Source: Gammaproteobacteria bacterium
GTDB taxonomy: Bacteria > Actinomycetota > Acidimicrobiia > Spongiisociales > UBA4744
NCBI GenBank assembly: GCA_011682695.1
Contig: JAACED010000018.1
Coordinates: 1-60,526 of the forward strand
DNA: 60,526 nt
Direction: 5' to 3'
Shown in pieces: positions 36,674 through 45,039 of the stretch. A program made the position numbers and the translations under genes. Under the pieces are notes generated by a model that did no database searches, was not told the origin of the DNA, and saw only the letters and a list, made by a program, of their open reading frames with translations. Each line of letters opens with the position of its first letter. The first letter of the stretch is position 1.

Positions 36674-37873
36674 ATGCTCCGCACGATCGTTTTCTTGGTC
36701 ACTTCTGTGCTCGTCCTCGGCGCGTGTTCATCAACTCCGGCCGTGACGACGACGCACTCGGCCGTGACGACGACCGTGGTTCCCACAACGGCAGCTTCGA
36801 CCACCACGGCGACTGAGCCGCCACCCGCCGTGAGGCTCTACCTGACCGGGGTGCCGGAACCCCTCGCCAGACTCGTCAAGGATCTCTACATCGACGCCCA
36901 CACTTCGTTGTCGCCTCCCCTCGATCTTCCCCCCGGGCTGAACGCGCTCATCGAGAACTTGGACTCCGGAGAGGGGCTGCTCACGATTCGCGCCGCAGCC
37001 GGAATCGGCGAGATCTTCGAGACACCGATCGCAGTGATCACCGCGGGCGACGACGTGATCCTGGCCGTCGCCGACCCGGCGTGGAGGATCGTCGGCGCGA
37101 AGCTGGCCCGCTTCGGTATGCCGGCCTCCTACGGGAGTGAGCCGAAGCTCCTTCTCGTCGTCGGTTCCGACGCCCGGCCGGGTGAGGACCCGCTCCGAGC
37201 GAGAGCGGACAGCTTGCACATCGTTGCAATGGTTCCTTCGGCCGGGACTGGAGCGGTCGTTGGCATCCCACGCGATTCCTACGTCACGACACCCGACGGG
37301 CTCACCGACAAGTTCACGTCCGTCCTCTCGCGCCGCGGTGTCGACACGCTGCTCGCGACCACTCGCGAGCTGACCTCCCTACCGGTCGATGGCTACGTCC
37401 TGACCGGGTTTCAGGGATTCACCGGCCTCGTGGACAGCTTCGGCGGGCTTGTCATCGATGTACCGTTCGCGATGGCGGACAGGGCCTCGCAAGCGTTCTT
37501 CCAGCCGGGCGAGCAAGTGTTCGACGGAGCCGCGGCTCTTGCCTTCTCCCGGAATCGCCACCTCCGCGGTGGCGACTTCACCAGGAGCCTCGATCAGGGC
37601 CTCGTGATGCTGGCCGGTCTCCGGGCCGTGAATCTGCTCGGTGTCCGCCGCCTGCCGGGTCTGCTCGAGCTCCTGACGGACCACACGGCGACAGACCTCG
37701 ACGCAGCAACGTTGTTGACGATGGGCGCGGCCGTCTACGAATTGGGCCAGGTACCCAACATCGTCGTCGACGGAGTCCCCGACACGGTGAACGGTTCTTC
37801 GGTCGTGCGACTGACCGACGACGCACTGGCGACGTTCGAGGATCTTGCCGACGGGACCTTGGAAGGCCCGTGA
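36674..37873 (+). CDS. LytR-CpsA-Psr family lipoprotein
   Basis: LCP enzymes transfer glycopolymers from a lipid carrier to peptidoglycan. The N-terminus is a lipoprotein signal, VTSVLVLGACSS, with lipobox LGAC (Cys near 18), followed by a Thr-rich linker to about residue 50. The LCP core (about 150-345) has LLVVGSDARPGEDPLRARADSLHIV, GIPRDSYV, the GLVIDVPFAM segment, and AFSRNRHLRGGDFTRSLDQ with its conserved arginines. Residues about 55-150 are an unassigned extra domain. Most LCP proteins are anchored by a transmembrane helix, so lipidation is unusual. The stop overlaps the helicase start (GTGA). Confidence 0.85.
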   Translation: MLRTIVFLVTSVLVLGACSSTPAVTTTHSAVTTTVVPTTAASTTTATEPPPAVRLYLTGVPEPLARLVKDLYIDAHTSLSPPLDLPPGLNALIENLDSGEGLLTIRAAAGIGEIFETPIAVITAGDDVILAVADPAWRIVGAKLARFGMPASYGSEPKLLLVVGSDARPGEDPLRARADSLHIVAMVPSAGTGAVVGIPRDSYVTTPDGLTDKFTSVLSRRGVDTLLATTRELTSLPVDGYVLTGFQGFTGLVDSFGGLVIDVPFAMADRASQAFFQPGEQVFDGAAALAFSRNRHLRGGDFTRSLDQGLVMLAGLRAVNLLGVRRLPGLLELLTDHTATDLDAATLLTMGAAVYELGQVPNIVVDGVPDTVNGSSVVRLTDDALATFEDLADGTLEGP

Positions 37874-40167
37874 GCGCCAACCACGGCGAGAACGCTCCCG
37901 ATGACGCCTCGTTCGAGAAGCTCGTCCGGTCGTGGGCGGAGCATCCCGACTTCGAAGGTGCACCGGCCCATCTGGAGACGATCCCGGCGCGCCAGGCCCT
38001 CTTCGAGGATCTCGACCCACCCGTCGCGGATGCCCTGAAAGAGCGGCTCGCAGAACGCGGCGTCGAGCGCCTCTACCGCCACCAGGCACGGGCGATCGCC
38101 AACGTCCGGGCCGGCATCAACACGGTGATGGTGTCGGGGACCGCATCCGGCAAATCGCTGGGCTACCAGGTGCCGATCGTCGAGGCGATCCTCGACAATC
38201 CCCGCACCTCGGCAATGCTGCTGTTTCCAACGAAGGCTCTCGCCCAGGATCAGCTGCGAAGCTTCCAGGATCTGCGCATCCCCGGCCTGGTCGCCGCCAC
38301 GTACGACGGTGATACGGCGCCGGATGACCGGACATGGGTTCGGCGCCGTGCGAACGTCGTGATGACTAACCCGGACATGCTGCACGTCGGAATCCTTCCG
38401 AACCACGCAGCATGGGCCGACTACTTCCTGCGCCTCCGCTATGTGGTCGTCGATGAGCTGCACGTCCTCCGGGGCATCTTCGGAAGTCATGTCGCCCACA
38501 TCCTGCGAAGGCTCCGGCGCATCGCAGCTCACTACGGATCGCATCCCACCTTCGTGTTCGCATCGGCCACGATCGGCAATCCCGGCGAACTGGCACAGCG
38601 GCTGTCGGGGCTGCCCGTCGAAGTCATCTCCCGGGACGATTCGCCGTCCGGCGAGAAGACCGTCGCGCTGTGGAATCCACCGATGGGCGACAATGATCGG
38701 CGTCGTTCTGCCCTGTCGGAGTCGACCGATCTGTTCGTCGATCTGGTCCGCCGGGACAAGCACACGATCGTGTTCACCCGCAGTCGAAAGGCAACGGAGC
38801 TGATCTACCGCTGGACGGCCGACCGGCTCGATCCGGATCGGGCGGAGCGCATTGCACCGTACCGGGGTGGCTACCTGGCTTCCGACCGGCGTCGTGTCGA
38901 GGCGGCATTGTTCTCCGGAGATCTCATCGGGGTGACGGCAACGAATGCGCTCGAACTCGGCATCGACGTCGGCGGGCTCGACGCAGCGATCATCACGACG
39001 TTCCCGGGGACGATCGCCTCCTTCTGGCAGCAGGCTGGAAGAGCCGGCCGATCCAAGGACCGATCACTCGCTGTGCTCGTCGGCGGTGAGGACGCCCTCG
39101 ACCAGTACTTCATGACCCACCCAGCAGAGCTGTTCACCCGGCCGTCGGAGGCGGCCGTGGTCAACCCGGATAACCCGACGATCCTCGACGCGCACACGGC
39201 GTGTGCAGCGTACGAGCTGCCTCTCGACCTTTCCGACCGCGACTTCCTCGGCAGCGATGTGGAAGAGGCGGCGACCCGTCTCGTCGAGGCAGGCGACCTC
39301 AAGTTGCGAAACGGCCGCCTGTTCTGGGCTCACCGCCGTCGTCCCGCTCCCGGGGTAAGCATCCGCAGTTCGGGCGGTCATCAGTACCAGATCCTCGACG
39401 TCACGTCCGGTGAGCTGCTCGGCACCCTCGAAGAGGTGCGAGTGTTCTCGCAGGCCCATCCGGGTGCCGTCTACCTCCACCAGGGAGACAGCTACCTGGT
39501 CGACACGCTCGACACCGAACTCCACGAAGTGCACGTGACTCCTGCAGAAGTCGACTGGTACACGCAGCCTCACGAAGAGAAACTGCTCGAGGTGCTCGAC
39601 GTCACGGAGTACAGGAGTATCGGTTCCATCCGCCACTCGGTCGGCCGTGTCCTCGTAGAGAGCAGGGTCGTTGCGTACCGGCGAAAGAAGATCGGATCGG
39701 GAGACATCCTCTCGACCGAACCGCTGGACCTTCCGCCGGTACGGCTCGAAACGGACGCCGTATGGTTCACCATCCCCGACGAAGTCGTCGACGCCGCCGA
39801 CGTCGCCGCGAACGAGCTCCCGGGCAGTCTGCATGCGGCAGAGCACGCCGCCATCGGGATGCTCCCCCTGTTCGCGATATGTGATCGTTGGGATCTCGGC
39901 GGCCTTTCGACGCCGATGCATCCCGCCACGGCCAACGCAACGATCTTCATTCACGAGGCGTACCAGGGCGGCGCAGGGATCTCACCGGTCGCCTTCGCCA
40001 CCGGGGAGCGACATCTGCGCTCGACCCTCGAGGCGATCGACTCATGCCCGTGCGAGACCGGCTGTCCTTCCTGCATCCAGTCGCCGAAATGCGGGAACTA
40101 CAACGAACCGCTCTCCAAGCAGGGCGCAGTCCGCCTCCTGCGAGCCATGCTCTCCGGCGGTCGCTGA
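37870..40167 (+). CDS. DEAD/DEAH helicase with DUF1998 zinc domain (MrfA/YprA-like)
   Basis: A 765-residue superfamily 2 helicase. Walker A-like GTASGKSLGYQVP is near 92, the DEAH-box variant VVVDELHVLRG near 192, SATIGN as motif III, and QQAGRAGRSKDRSL as motif VI. The C-terminal DUF1998 region ends with CPCETGCPSCIQSPKCGN, the four-cysteine zinc site. Bacillus MrfA with this layout repairs mitomycin-type DNA damage; I infer a similar repair role. The mycobacterial homologue also neighbours the tad genes. Confidence 0.92.
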   Translation: MSANHGENAPDDASFEKLVRSWAEHPDFEGAPAHLETIPARQALFEDLDPPVADALKERLAERGVERLYRHQARAIANVRAGINTVMVSGTASGKSLGYQVPIVEAILDNPRTSAMLLFPTKALAQDQLRSFQDLRIPGLVAATYDGDTAPDDRTWVRRRANVVMTNPDMLHVGILPNHAAWADYFLRLRYVVVDELHVLRGIFGSHVAHILRRLRRIAAHYGSHPTFVFASATIGNPGELAQRLSGLPVEVISRDDSPSGEKTVALWNPPMGDNDRRRSALSESTDLFVDLVRRDKHTIVFTRSRKATELIYRWTADRLDPDRAERIAPYRGGYLASDRRRVEAALFSGDLIGVTATNALELGIDVGGLDAAIITTFPGTIASFWQQAGRAGRSKDRSLAVLVGGEDALDQYFMTHPAELFTRPSEAAVVNPDNPTILDAHTACAAYELPLDLSDRDFLGSDVEEAATRLVEAGDLKLRNGRLFWAHRRRPAPGVSIRSSGGHQYQILDVTSGELLGTLEEVRVFSQAHPGAVYLHQGDSYLVDTLDTELHEVHVTPAEVDWYTQPHEEKLLEVLDVTEYRSIGSIRHSVGRVLVESRVVAYRRKKIGSGDILSTEPLDLPPVRLETDAVWFTIPDEVVDAADVAANELPGSLHAAEHAAIGMLPLFAICDRWDLGGLSTPMHPATANATIFIHEAYQGGAGISPVAFATGERHLRSTLEAIDSCPCETGCPSCIQSPKCGNYNEPLSKQGAVRLLRAMLSGGR

Positions 40168-40200
40168 CCGGACCCCGGGCTCGTTTCGCTTGCTCACGCA

Positions 40201-40235
40201 CGTACTTCGTATTTCGTATTTCGTACTTCGTACCG
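40201..40235. repeat. Heptamer array 6
   Basis: CGTACTT, CGTATTT, CGTATTT, CGTACTT, CGTACCG in perfect 7-nt register; one of the least diverged arrays. Confidence 0.8.
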
Positions 40236-40248
40236 CGATGCGGCATTG

Positions 40249-40383
40249 ATGCAAGACCGCGGGGCGGACGTAGCGGCTGCTGCTATCGGCTTCGAAAGGT
40301 CACAAGACGCAATCGACAGATACGGCATCGATCCCGACGCACCCGACCCGCGCACCTCCTGGCCCGAAATGCGCGAGGACTGA
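40249..40383 (+). CDS. Possible small protein between heptamer arrays
   Basis: ATG to TGA gives 44 residues: acidic, Asp/Ala-rich, with a DPDAPDPRTSWPEMRED tail. No good ribosome site precedes the ATG, though the 5' flank carries array 6 and the 3' flank array 7. Codon third positions are mostly G/C like the real genes. I do not recognise it. It may be the remnant of a larger gene or a chance frame. Confidence 0.25.
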   Translation: MQDRGADVAAAAIGFERSQDAIDRYGIDPDAPDPRTSWPEMRED

Positions 40384-40415
40384 GAGGTCCCCTGTCGTAG
40401 GCTCGCTTCGCGAGC

Positions 40416-40436
40416 GGTACAAAGTACAAGGTACTT
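40416..40436. repeat. Heptamer array 7 (short)
   Basis: GGTACAA, AGTACAA, GGTACTT: three 7-mers in register, opposite in orientation to array 6. Confidence 0.6.
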
Positions 40437-40490
40437 CGATAGGCGATGCACCATCGTCGAGGCACATGCCCTGCGGTACTCGGCGGGCTT

Positions 40491-41030
40491 CTACCGTTCC
40501 GTGCGGCCGCCGACCCTCCAATACACCCCTTCTCGGCGGGCCATGAAGCCCTCGTCGACGAGGTACCGGCGCAGTGTCGCGTAGTCGGAGTAGTGGATAC
40601 CGAGGATGAAGTTCACCTCGACTTCCGGATATCGGACCCCGATTTCGAATTCCTGTGCAAGACGGTCGAGCACGATCCTTCGCTTCGGCCGCTGCGCAGG
40701 GATGCTCTTGAGTCGTGTTCCCGTGAAGAAGTGGGAGAGGACCTGTGTCTCTTTCGCCGTCCACGGTCCGGCAATGATCTCAGGTGCCGGTTCGGCCTCG
40801 TGCTCGAGTTGCGCCGCGATGGACCGAAGCGTCTCGGGAAGAATCGAAAGGTCGGCTTCGAGAAGCCCGACGCCTCGAAGTCGCCCGATCGCCTTGATCA
40901 CCTGCACCCGGTCGATGCCCAGCGCCGCGACCAGATCGTCGATCTCGACCCGGCCGAGAATCGCCTGTCCCAGGATCGCCAACCGCACAGGGTCCAGTGC
41001 GGCTCGAAGGAAATCGTCTGCGCTTGCCAT
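40491..41030 (-). CDS. DUF2087 domain protein with N-terminal HTH
   Basis: A 179-residue protein. The first 70 residues look like an ArsR/MarR-type winged helix (ALDPVRLAILGQAILG, DDLVAALGIDRVQVIKAIGRLRGVGLL). The C-terminal half is DUF2087: GTRLKSIPAQRPKRRIVLDRLAQEFE, EVEVNFILGIHYSDYATLRRYLVDEGFM and a terminal YWRVGG strand. The domain is thought to be regulatory or nucleic-acid binding, with no firm function. It lies at the end of the tad strand but is separated from it by 125 nt. Confidence 0.85.
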   Translation of the reverse strand: MASADDFLRAALDPVRLAILGQAILGRVEIDDLVAALGIDRVQVIKAIGRLRGVGLLEADLSILPETLRSIAAQLEHEAEPAPEIIAGPWTAKETQVLSHFFTGTRLKSIPAQRPKRRIVLDRLAQEFEIGVRYPEVEVNFILGIHYSDYATLRRYLVDEGFMARREGVYWRVGGRTER

Positions 41031-41155
41031 GGGGACAGGCTACCGACATCGGGCTCAACCGAGGCCTTCGCACCCTCTCTGCAACGCGGCGCACCGGTCG
41101 ACGGAGTGGGCAACGAGCCGACGACCGGTTGCGATGCCCCTGCATGTCGAAACGC

Positions 41156-41524
41156 TCAGGGCACCGCCAACGGCACGTACTCGGCTCGCCCCTTTGCTCT
41201 GATTCGTCGAGGCCCGAGCCCGAGAACGTCCACCGTGATCTCCGTCACGGTCTCGACGGTTCTCGGAGCCCACGAGCGATCCGGGCGGCACTCGCAGGAT
41301 ACGAGATGAGCACCGTTCGCTTCTGCGAATCGAGCCGCCTCCTCGTACGGATTCGCTCCGAACGTCGCCGGGGCCGCGGCGAGCGCAGCGGCGTCCGCCG
41401 CCGTTGCCGCCTGGAACCGGGCAGCGAGCACCTGCCCGGTTCCTCCGATCACGACTCCCAGGACCAGGACGGCAAAGACGACGCCGGCCAGTGCAACCGT
41501 GACCGCACCCGCCTCATCGTTCAA
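41156..41524 (-). CDS. Rv3654c-like pilus-locus protein
   Basis: A 122-residue protein with an N-terminal hydrophobic segment VALAGVVFAVLVLGVVIGGTG following NDEAGAV. It resembles the TadE/TadG-like N-terminus that threads into the pilus machinery. QAATAADAAALAAA is the helical stretch typical of helicase/secretion-neighbourhood TadE-like proteins of actinobacteria. It overlaps tadE by 11 nt and is the last gene of the tad operon. Confidence 0.82.
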   Translation of the reverse strand: MNDEAGAVTVALAGVVFAVLVLGVVIGGTGQVLAARFQAATAADAAALAAAPATFGANPYEEAARFAEANGAHLVSCECRPDRSWAPRTVETVTEITVDVLGLGPRRIRAKGRAEYVPLAVP

Positions 41525-41870
41525 CGCGCATCACCGCGCTCGATCGCAGACGCACCGTCATGCCGGCGAGCCCGGCAAGCCGCACGGGCAGTGTGACCGT
41601 GACCTCTGCGGGCCGTCCCACAACGTGGGGACGTCGCACCTGGACGTGCACGCGGGCCGCGACATCGGGATCGAGCGCACGCCGGACGGCGTCGACGGCC
41701 TCGGCAGGATCGGGAGCGGTCGCGGCGCGCCTGGCCCCTTCCCGTGCGGCATTCGCCAACTCGAGCTGGGTACGTGCAACGACTGCGACCTGTGTCACTG
41801 CCAGCAGAACCAGCAGAACGACCGGCAGCACGAGTGCGAACTCGACCGCCGCCGATCCGTTCTCGCTCAT
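41514..41870 (-). CDS. TadE-like pseudopilin
   Basis: 118 residues. NGSAAVEFALVLPVVLLVLLAVTQ is a TadE signature: a type IV pilin-like cleavage region followed by a hydrophobic helix with the conserved Glu. The rest is a short extracytoplasmic beta-rich domain. ATG 41870 overlaps the pilin stop (ATGA). It is likely a minor pilin or tip factor of the Tad pilus. Confidence 0.88.
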   Translation of the reverse strand: MSENGSAAVEFALVLPVVLLVLLAVTQVAVVARTQLELANAAREGARRAATAPDPAEAVDAVRRALDPDVAARVHVQVRRPHVVGRPAEVTVTLPVRLAGLAGMTVRLRSSAVMRVER

Positions 41871-42049
41871 TTCGCCAGGCCGATGACTTTCTTCAACACG
41901 GTTCCGAACAAGCCGGGGAGCAAGCTCGTGTGACTTGCCCACTGGATCAACGACAGCGCGATCGCCGCAGCGGCGAGGATCACGAGCACGTACTCGACGG
42001 TCCCTTGCCCTTCTTCTCGCAGCACACACCACTTCCACAACCAGAGCAT
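41867..42049 (-). CDS. DUF4244 Flp-type pilin
   Basis: A 60-residue prepilin-like peptide. Basic and hydrophilic leader residues end at REEGQG, followed by TVEYVLVILAAAAIALSLI, with the Glu-5 position of Flp pilins preserved. A short amphipathic tail (GTVLKKVIGLAK) follows. Processing by a TadV-type peptidase would occur after the Gly; no such peptidase is in the window. This should be the major pilus subunit. Confidence 0.85.
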   Translation of the reverse strand: MLWLWKWCVLREEGQGTVEYVLVILAAAAIALSLIQWASHTSLLPGLFGTVLKKVIGLAK

Positions 42050-42100
42050 CCATGCTCCTTTCTCGATGCCGGCTTCCGGCCGACGCGGGGGGAAACGAAC

Positions 42101-42628
42101 TCACAGCAGCCCTCCAACGAGCTGCTGGACGATGTTGGCGACCGTGGGGCCGAGCGTGAGCAGGACGAATCCGGGAAGGATGAGCAGTGCCAACGGAACC
42201 GTCAACGTGACCGGAAGGCGCCGGAGCCTCTCGAGCACCTCGGCGCGTTGGACCGTGCGATGCTCTTCGATGAACGCGGCGATCGTTCCGATGGTTGGCG
42301 CCCCGGTCATGTGTGCGCGAGCGAGGCGGTGGAACAGGCGCCGGGAGAACCCGTCCGCCGTCGCCAGCGCCGTCGCGAGTCCCACGACGCGAGACCGACG
42401 CAGTACCGCCCGCAACTCGGCGGCCGGTTCCGGGCCCAGCTCGTCGGCTGCGACCTCCATCACCGAAGCGAGCGACAGACCGGCACTGAGCCCGATCAAC
42501 AGCATCCTGGCCGTCGCTCCAACATCGACGGCGTCCCGACGGCGCCGGAGAGGAACCCTGAAAGGAGGCAACGAGACCGTCCCGGCGAGGGCGACGGCGA
42601 CGGCGGCGACGAGCGCCGGCAGCATCAT
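42101..42628 (-). CDS. TadC-like type II secretion F domain protein
   Basis: Inner-membrane platform protein of the Tad system, 175 residues. It has a hydrophobic N-terminus (LPALVAAVAVALAG), a helical cytoplasmic T2SSF domain (ATARMLLIGLSAGLSLASVMEVAADELG; FSRRLFHRLARAHMTGAP) and a C-terminal membrane hairpin. It is shorter than TadC of proteobacteria, as in mycobacteria. ATG 42628 overlaps the tadB stop. Confidence 0.85.
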   Translation of the reverse strand: MMLPALVAAVAVALAGTVSLPPFRVPLRRRRDAVDVGATARMLLIGLSAGLSLASVMEVAADELGPEPAAELRAVLRRSRVVGLATALATADGFSRRLFHRLARAHMTGAPTIGTIAAFIEEHRTVQRAEVLERLRRLPVTLTVPLALLILPGFVLLTLGPTVANIVQQLVGGLL

Positions 42629-43290
42629 CGGTCCGCCCTCCGGACCATGAGCACGATGCCCCCCACGCCGCTCAACAGCAACAGGCCGCCGACACCGAGG
42701 ACCACCGCACCGATCGTCCCCGCGTTCCACAGCACCGAAAGACGGCCACTGCCTGCGGAGTACGCGAGATATGCAACCGGCAGACCTCCCACGATCCACG
42801 CGGAGATTCGGGCCTGAGCCGTCGCGGCGCGCCGTTCTCCCTCCAAGTACATGTCCTCGGCTGCCAGGAGCGCCAGTTCGTCGAACGTGTCCGCAACCCG
42901 GCCTCCGGTCGTGCCGGCGATGCGTACCGCCGCCGCCGTGAGCGCACCGTGTCGTTCGAGACCGCCGGCCAACGCGTCGGCGAGTTCATCGAGAGGACGG
43001 CCGGCCCGTGCCAGCCTGGCTACCGAAGCGAGCGATCTTGACGGGACACGCTCCGACGCGTCGGCAAGCGCGAGTCTCAAACCTGCGCCTGCTCGCAGCT
43101 CTGCGGCAACGGCCTGCAGGAACGCTCCCTCGCACTCTTCGGATTTCGCCTGATAGCGACCGAACAGCACCAGGCCGGCGATCACTCCCAGCGCGAAGCC
43201 CGGCTTGTACACCGCCAGGCCGGCAAGCGCGAGTACCACAAGCGGAACGCCCGACGCGTACCCCCAGGCGAGACCGGTGGCCGTCAGCAT
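42625..43290 (-). CDS. TadB-like type II secretion F domain protein
   Basis: Partner platform protein of the Tad system, 221 residues. Two N-terminal hydrophobic segments (VPLVVLALAGLAVY, FALGVIAGLVLFG) precede a T2SSF domain with AELRAGAGLRLALADAS, RIAGTTGGRVADTFDELA and YLEGERRAATAQARISAWIVGGLPV, and a C-terminal membrane pair follows. ATG 43290 overlaps the cpaF stop by 7 nt. The open frame upstream of this ATG lies over cpaF. Confidence 0.86.
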   Translation of the reverse strand: MLTATGLAWGYASGVPLVVLALAGLAVYKPGFALGVIAGLVLFGRYQAKSEECEGAFLQAVAAELRAGAGLRLALADASERVPSRSLASVARLARAGRPLDELADALAGGLERHGALTAAAVRIAGTTGGRVADTFDELALLAAEDMYLEGERRAATAQARISAWIVGGLPVAYLAYSAGSGRLSVLWNAGTIGAVVLGVGGLLLLSGVGGIVLMVRRADR

Positions 43291-44345
43291 GCGTAAACCT
43301 GATGAAGCGCTTCTCCTGCAACCTTCACGATCACGGCGACACGACGCCCACCGGCGTGACGCTCGACCTGGACGACATAGTCGATCGCCGCGAAGAGCTG
43401 CCGCCGAACGGTGACCTCGGAGACCCGCCGGGAGCCGGAGAGCGCAAGTGTCTCCAGACGCCACATCGCCTCTTCAGGACTGTTGGCATGTACCGTCGAC
43501 ATCGAGCCGCGATGCCCGGTGTTCATGGCGGCGATCATGTCGAGCGCCTCAGGCCCCCTGACCTCACCGAGGATGATCCGATCCGGTCTGAGACGCAGAG
43601 CGGAGCGAACGAGCTCACGAAGCGGCACCTCGCCTGCTCCCTCTGCGTTCGCTGGTCTCGCCTCGAGACGGACGACATGGCCGGTCAGCCTCAACTCGGC
43701 GGCGTCTTCGACCGTTACGATCCGTTCGGATCCCGCAATCTCGGTCGACAGGATGTTCAACAGCGTCGTCTTGCCGGTCCCGGTGCCACCGGAGATGACA
43801 ATCGACTCTCGATTCCCGACCGCAGCCTGAAGCAGCTCGGAGGCTTCCCTGCGAATGGAGCCGGCAGCGATGAGCGCGTCGAGATCGGGGACGGCTGCTG
43901 TGAATCGTCGAACGGCGAGAATCGGGCCATCCACCGCGGCAGGGGGAACCACCGCGTGGAGGCGGCTGCCGTCGGGGAGACGTGCGTCGACCATCGGTGA
44001 CGCCCGATCGATTCGCAACCCGAGCGGACCGATCACCCGTTCCACAGCGGCGATGATCTCCTCATCGTCGGCGAACGCAACGTCGGCGCGCGACAGTCCG
44101 CCGGACCGTTCGACCCAGATGTCCTCGGGACCGTTCACGAGGACGTCGGAGACCGCAGGGTCGCGCAGGAGCGCCTCGAGCGGACCCAGTCCGACGAGCG
44201 CGTCGGCGATCTGCAGGGCGCTGCCCGGCGGGGCGAGCGGCGCCTCGTCTTTGAGTATCGCCGTGGCGGCCCTGGTCACGGCCGTGCGCTCCAGCGGAAC
44301 GTCGGAAGCGAGCAGACGGCCCATGATCCGCTGCCTCACATCCAT
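43284..44345 (-). CDS. cpaF: CpaF/TadA pilus assembly ATPase
   Basis: Secretion ATPase that powers pilus assembly. In 353 residues: Walker A SGGTGTGKTTLLN near 188, the Asp box IVTVEDAAELRL, Walker B LRPDRIILGEVRG, and the His box GHRGSMSTVHANS. An N-terminal helical region precedes it. ATG 44345 overlaps the upstream gene stop by 10 nt; a further TTG in frame lies deeper in that gene and is less likely. Confidence 0.94.
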   Translation of the reverse strand: MDVRQRIMGRLLASDVPLERTAVTRAATAILKDEAPLAPPGSALQIADALVGLGPLEALLRDPAVSDVLVNGPEDIWVERSGGLSRADVAFADDEEIIAAVERVIGPLGLRIDRASPMVDARLPDGSRLHAVVPPAAVDGPILAVRRFTAAVPDLDALIAAGSIRREASELLQAAVGNRESIVISGGTGTGKTTLLNILSTEIAGSERIVTVEDAAELRLTGHVVRLEARPANAEGAGEVPLRELVRSALRLRPDRIILGEVRGPEALDMIAAMNTGHRGSMSTVHANSPEEAMWRLETLALSGSRRVSEVTVRRQLFAAIDYVVQVERHAGGRRVAVIVKVAGEALHQVYAC

Positions 44346-44884
44346 GGCAGTTCCCAAACGCCGCGCCACGCGCGGATCCAACGGCTGTGCGAATCGATCT
44401 GGCCGCGCAGCAACCCGCCGACCGTACGCTGCGACGGCCGGGGAAGCACAGGGCCCGGCGCGGGTGGCTTCAGTCGAAATCCGGCTCGTTGGAACACGGC
44501 GGGGCTCTTCTGCGCGACCGCGAGCGCCCCGGGCAGGAGCGGAACTATCGGGACGACGGGCGCGTATCGAACGGACAGGCCCCGCGTCGGAAGCCGCAGC
44601 ACCAGGTGCGGCCAGCCTTCACTCAGCGCATCCAAGATCTGCTCTGCGTCCTGATAGGCGATCCCGCCGTTGCGCAGGACGGCGACGCCTCCTCTCGATG
44701 GATGCAGATCCCGGCGCGTCGGACCGTCTGCGACGAGACGGGCAAGCGATGTCTCACCCCGATAGCCGGGACCTTCCGGGTCGAGGTCGACGACGAGTGC
44801 AGTCTCGACCGCTGCGGCGAGACCGATCGGCGCAATCGCCGACAGCAGGCCATCTCGCTCTGTTCGGACACACAGAACCGGCAC
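44336..44884 (-). CDS. CpaE/Ssd-like protein lacking a P-loop
   Basis: A 182-residue protein in the place of the mycobacterial septum-site/CpaE-like gene (Rv3660c type). ALVVDLDPEGPGYRGETSLARLV resembles the switch region of MinD/TadZ ATPases, and HLVLRLPTRG a later strand. There is no Walker A motif, however, and the protein is about half the usual length. It may be a reduced localisation factor. The GTG start has AAGGAG upstream. It is the first gene of the tad operon. Confidence 0.7.
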   Translation of the reverse strand: MPVLCVRTERDGLLSAIAPIGLAAAVETALVVDLDPEGPGYRGETSLARLVADGPTRRDLHPSRGGVAVLRNGGIAYQDAEQILDALSEGWPHLVLRLPTRGLSVRYAPVVPIVPLLPGALAVAQKSPAVFQRAGFRLKPPAPGPVLPRPSQRTVGGLLRGQIDSHSRWIRAWRGVWELPWM

Positions 44885-45027
44885 ATCGCTCCTTCTCTCG
44901 TTGGGCAACGTATGCGCCGGCACGGGCGGGAACAACCCCTTGTCACGGGGCCGTGAATGTGGCATGAATGGTGGATTCCGGACCGCAAGCGGGCCGTGCC
45001 AAGAACCGACGATCCCCCATCGGCGCG

Positions 45028-45033
45028 TAGAAT
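45028..45033 (+). promoter_or_regulatory. -10 box, leaderless HAD gene
   Basis: TAGAAT ends exactly 6 nt before GTG 45040, and no ribosome site precedes the start. Confidence 0.5.
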
Positions 45034-45039
45034 CACCCC

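Larger units (their letters stand above)
40168..40490. other. Intergenic region with two heptamer arrays and a small ORF
   Basis: About 320 nt between the helicase stop and the DUF2087 stop (convergent). It contains heptamer arrays 6 and 7, which flank a possible 44-codon ORF. No terminator hairpin with a T-run was found. Confidence 0.5.
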
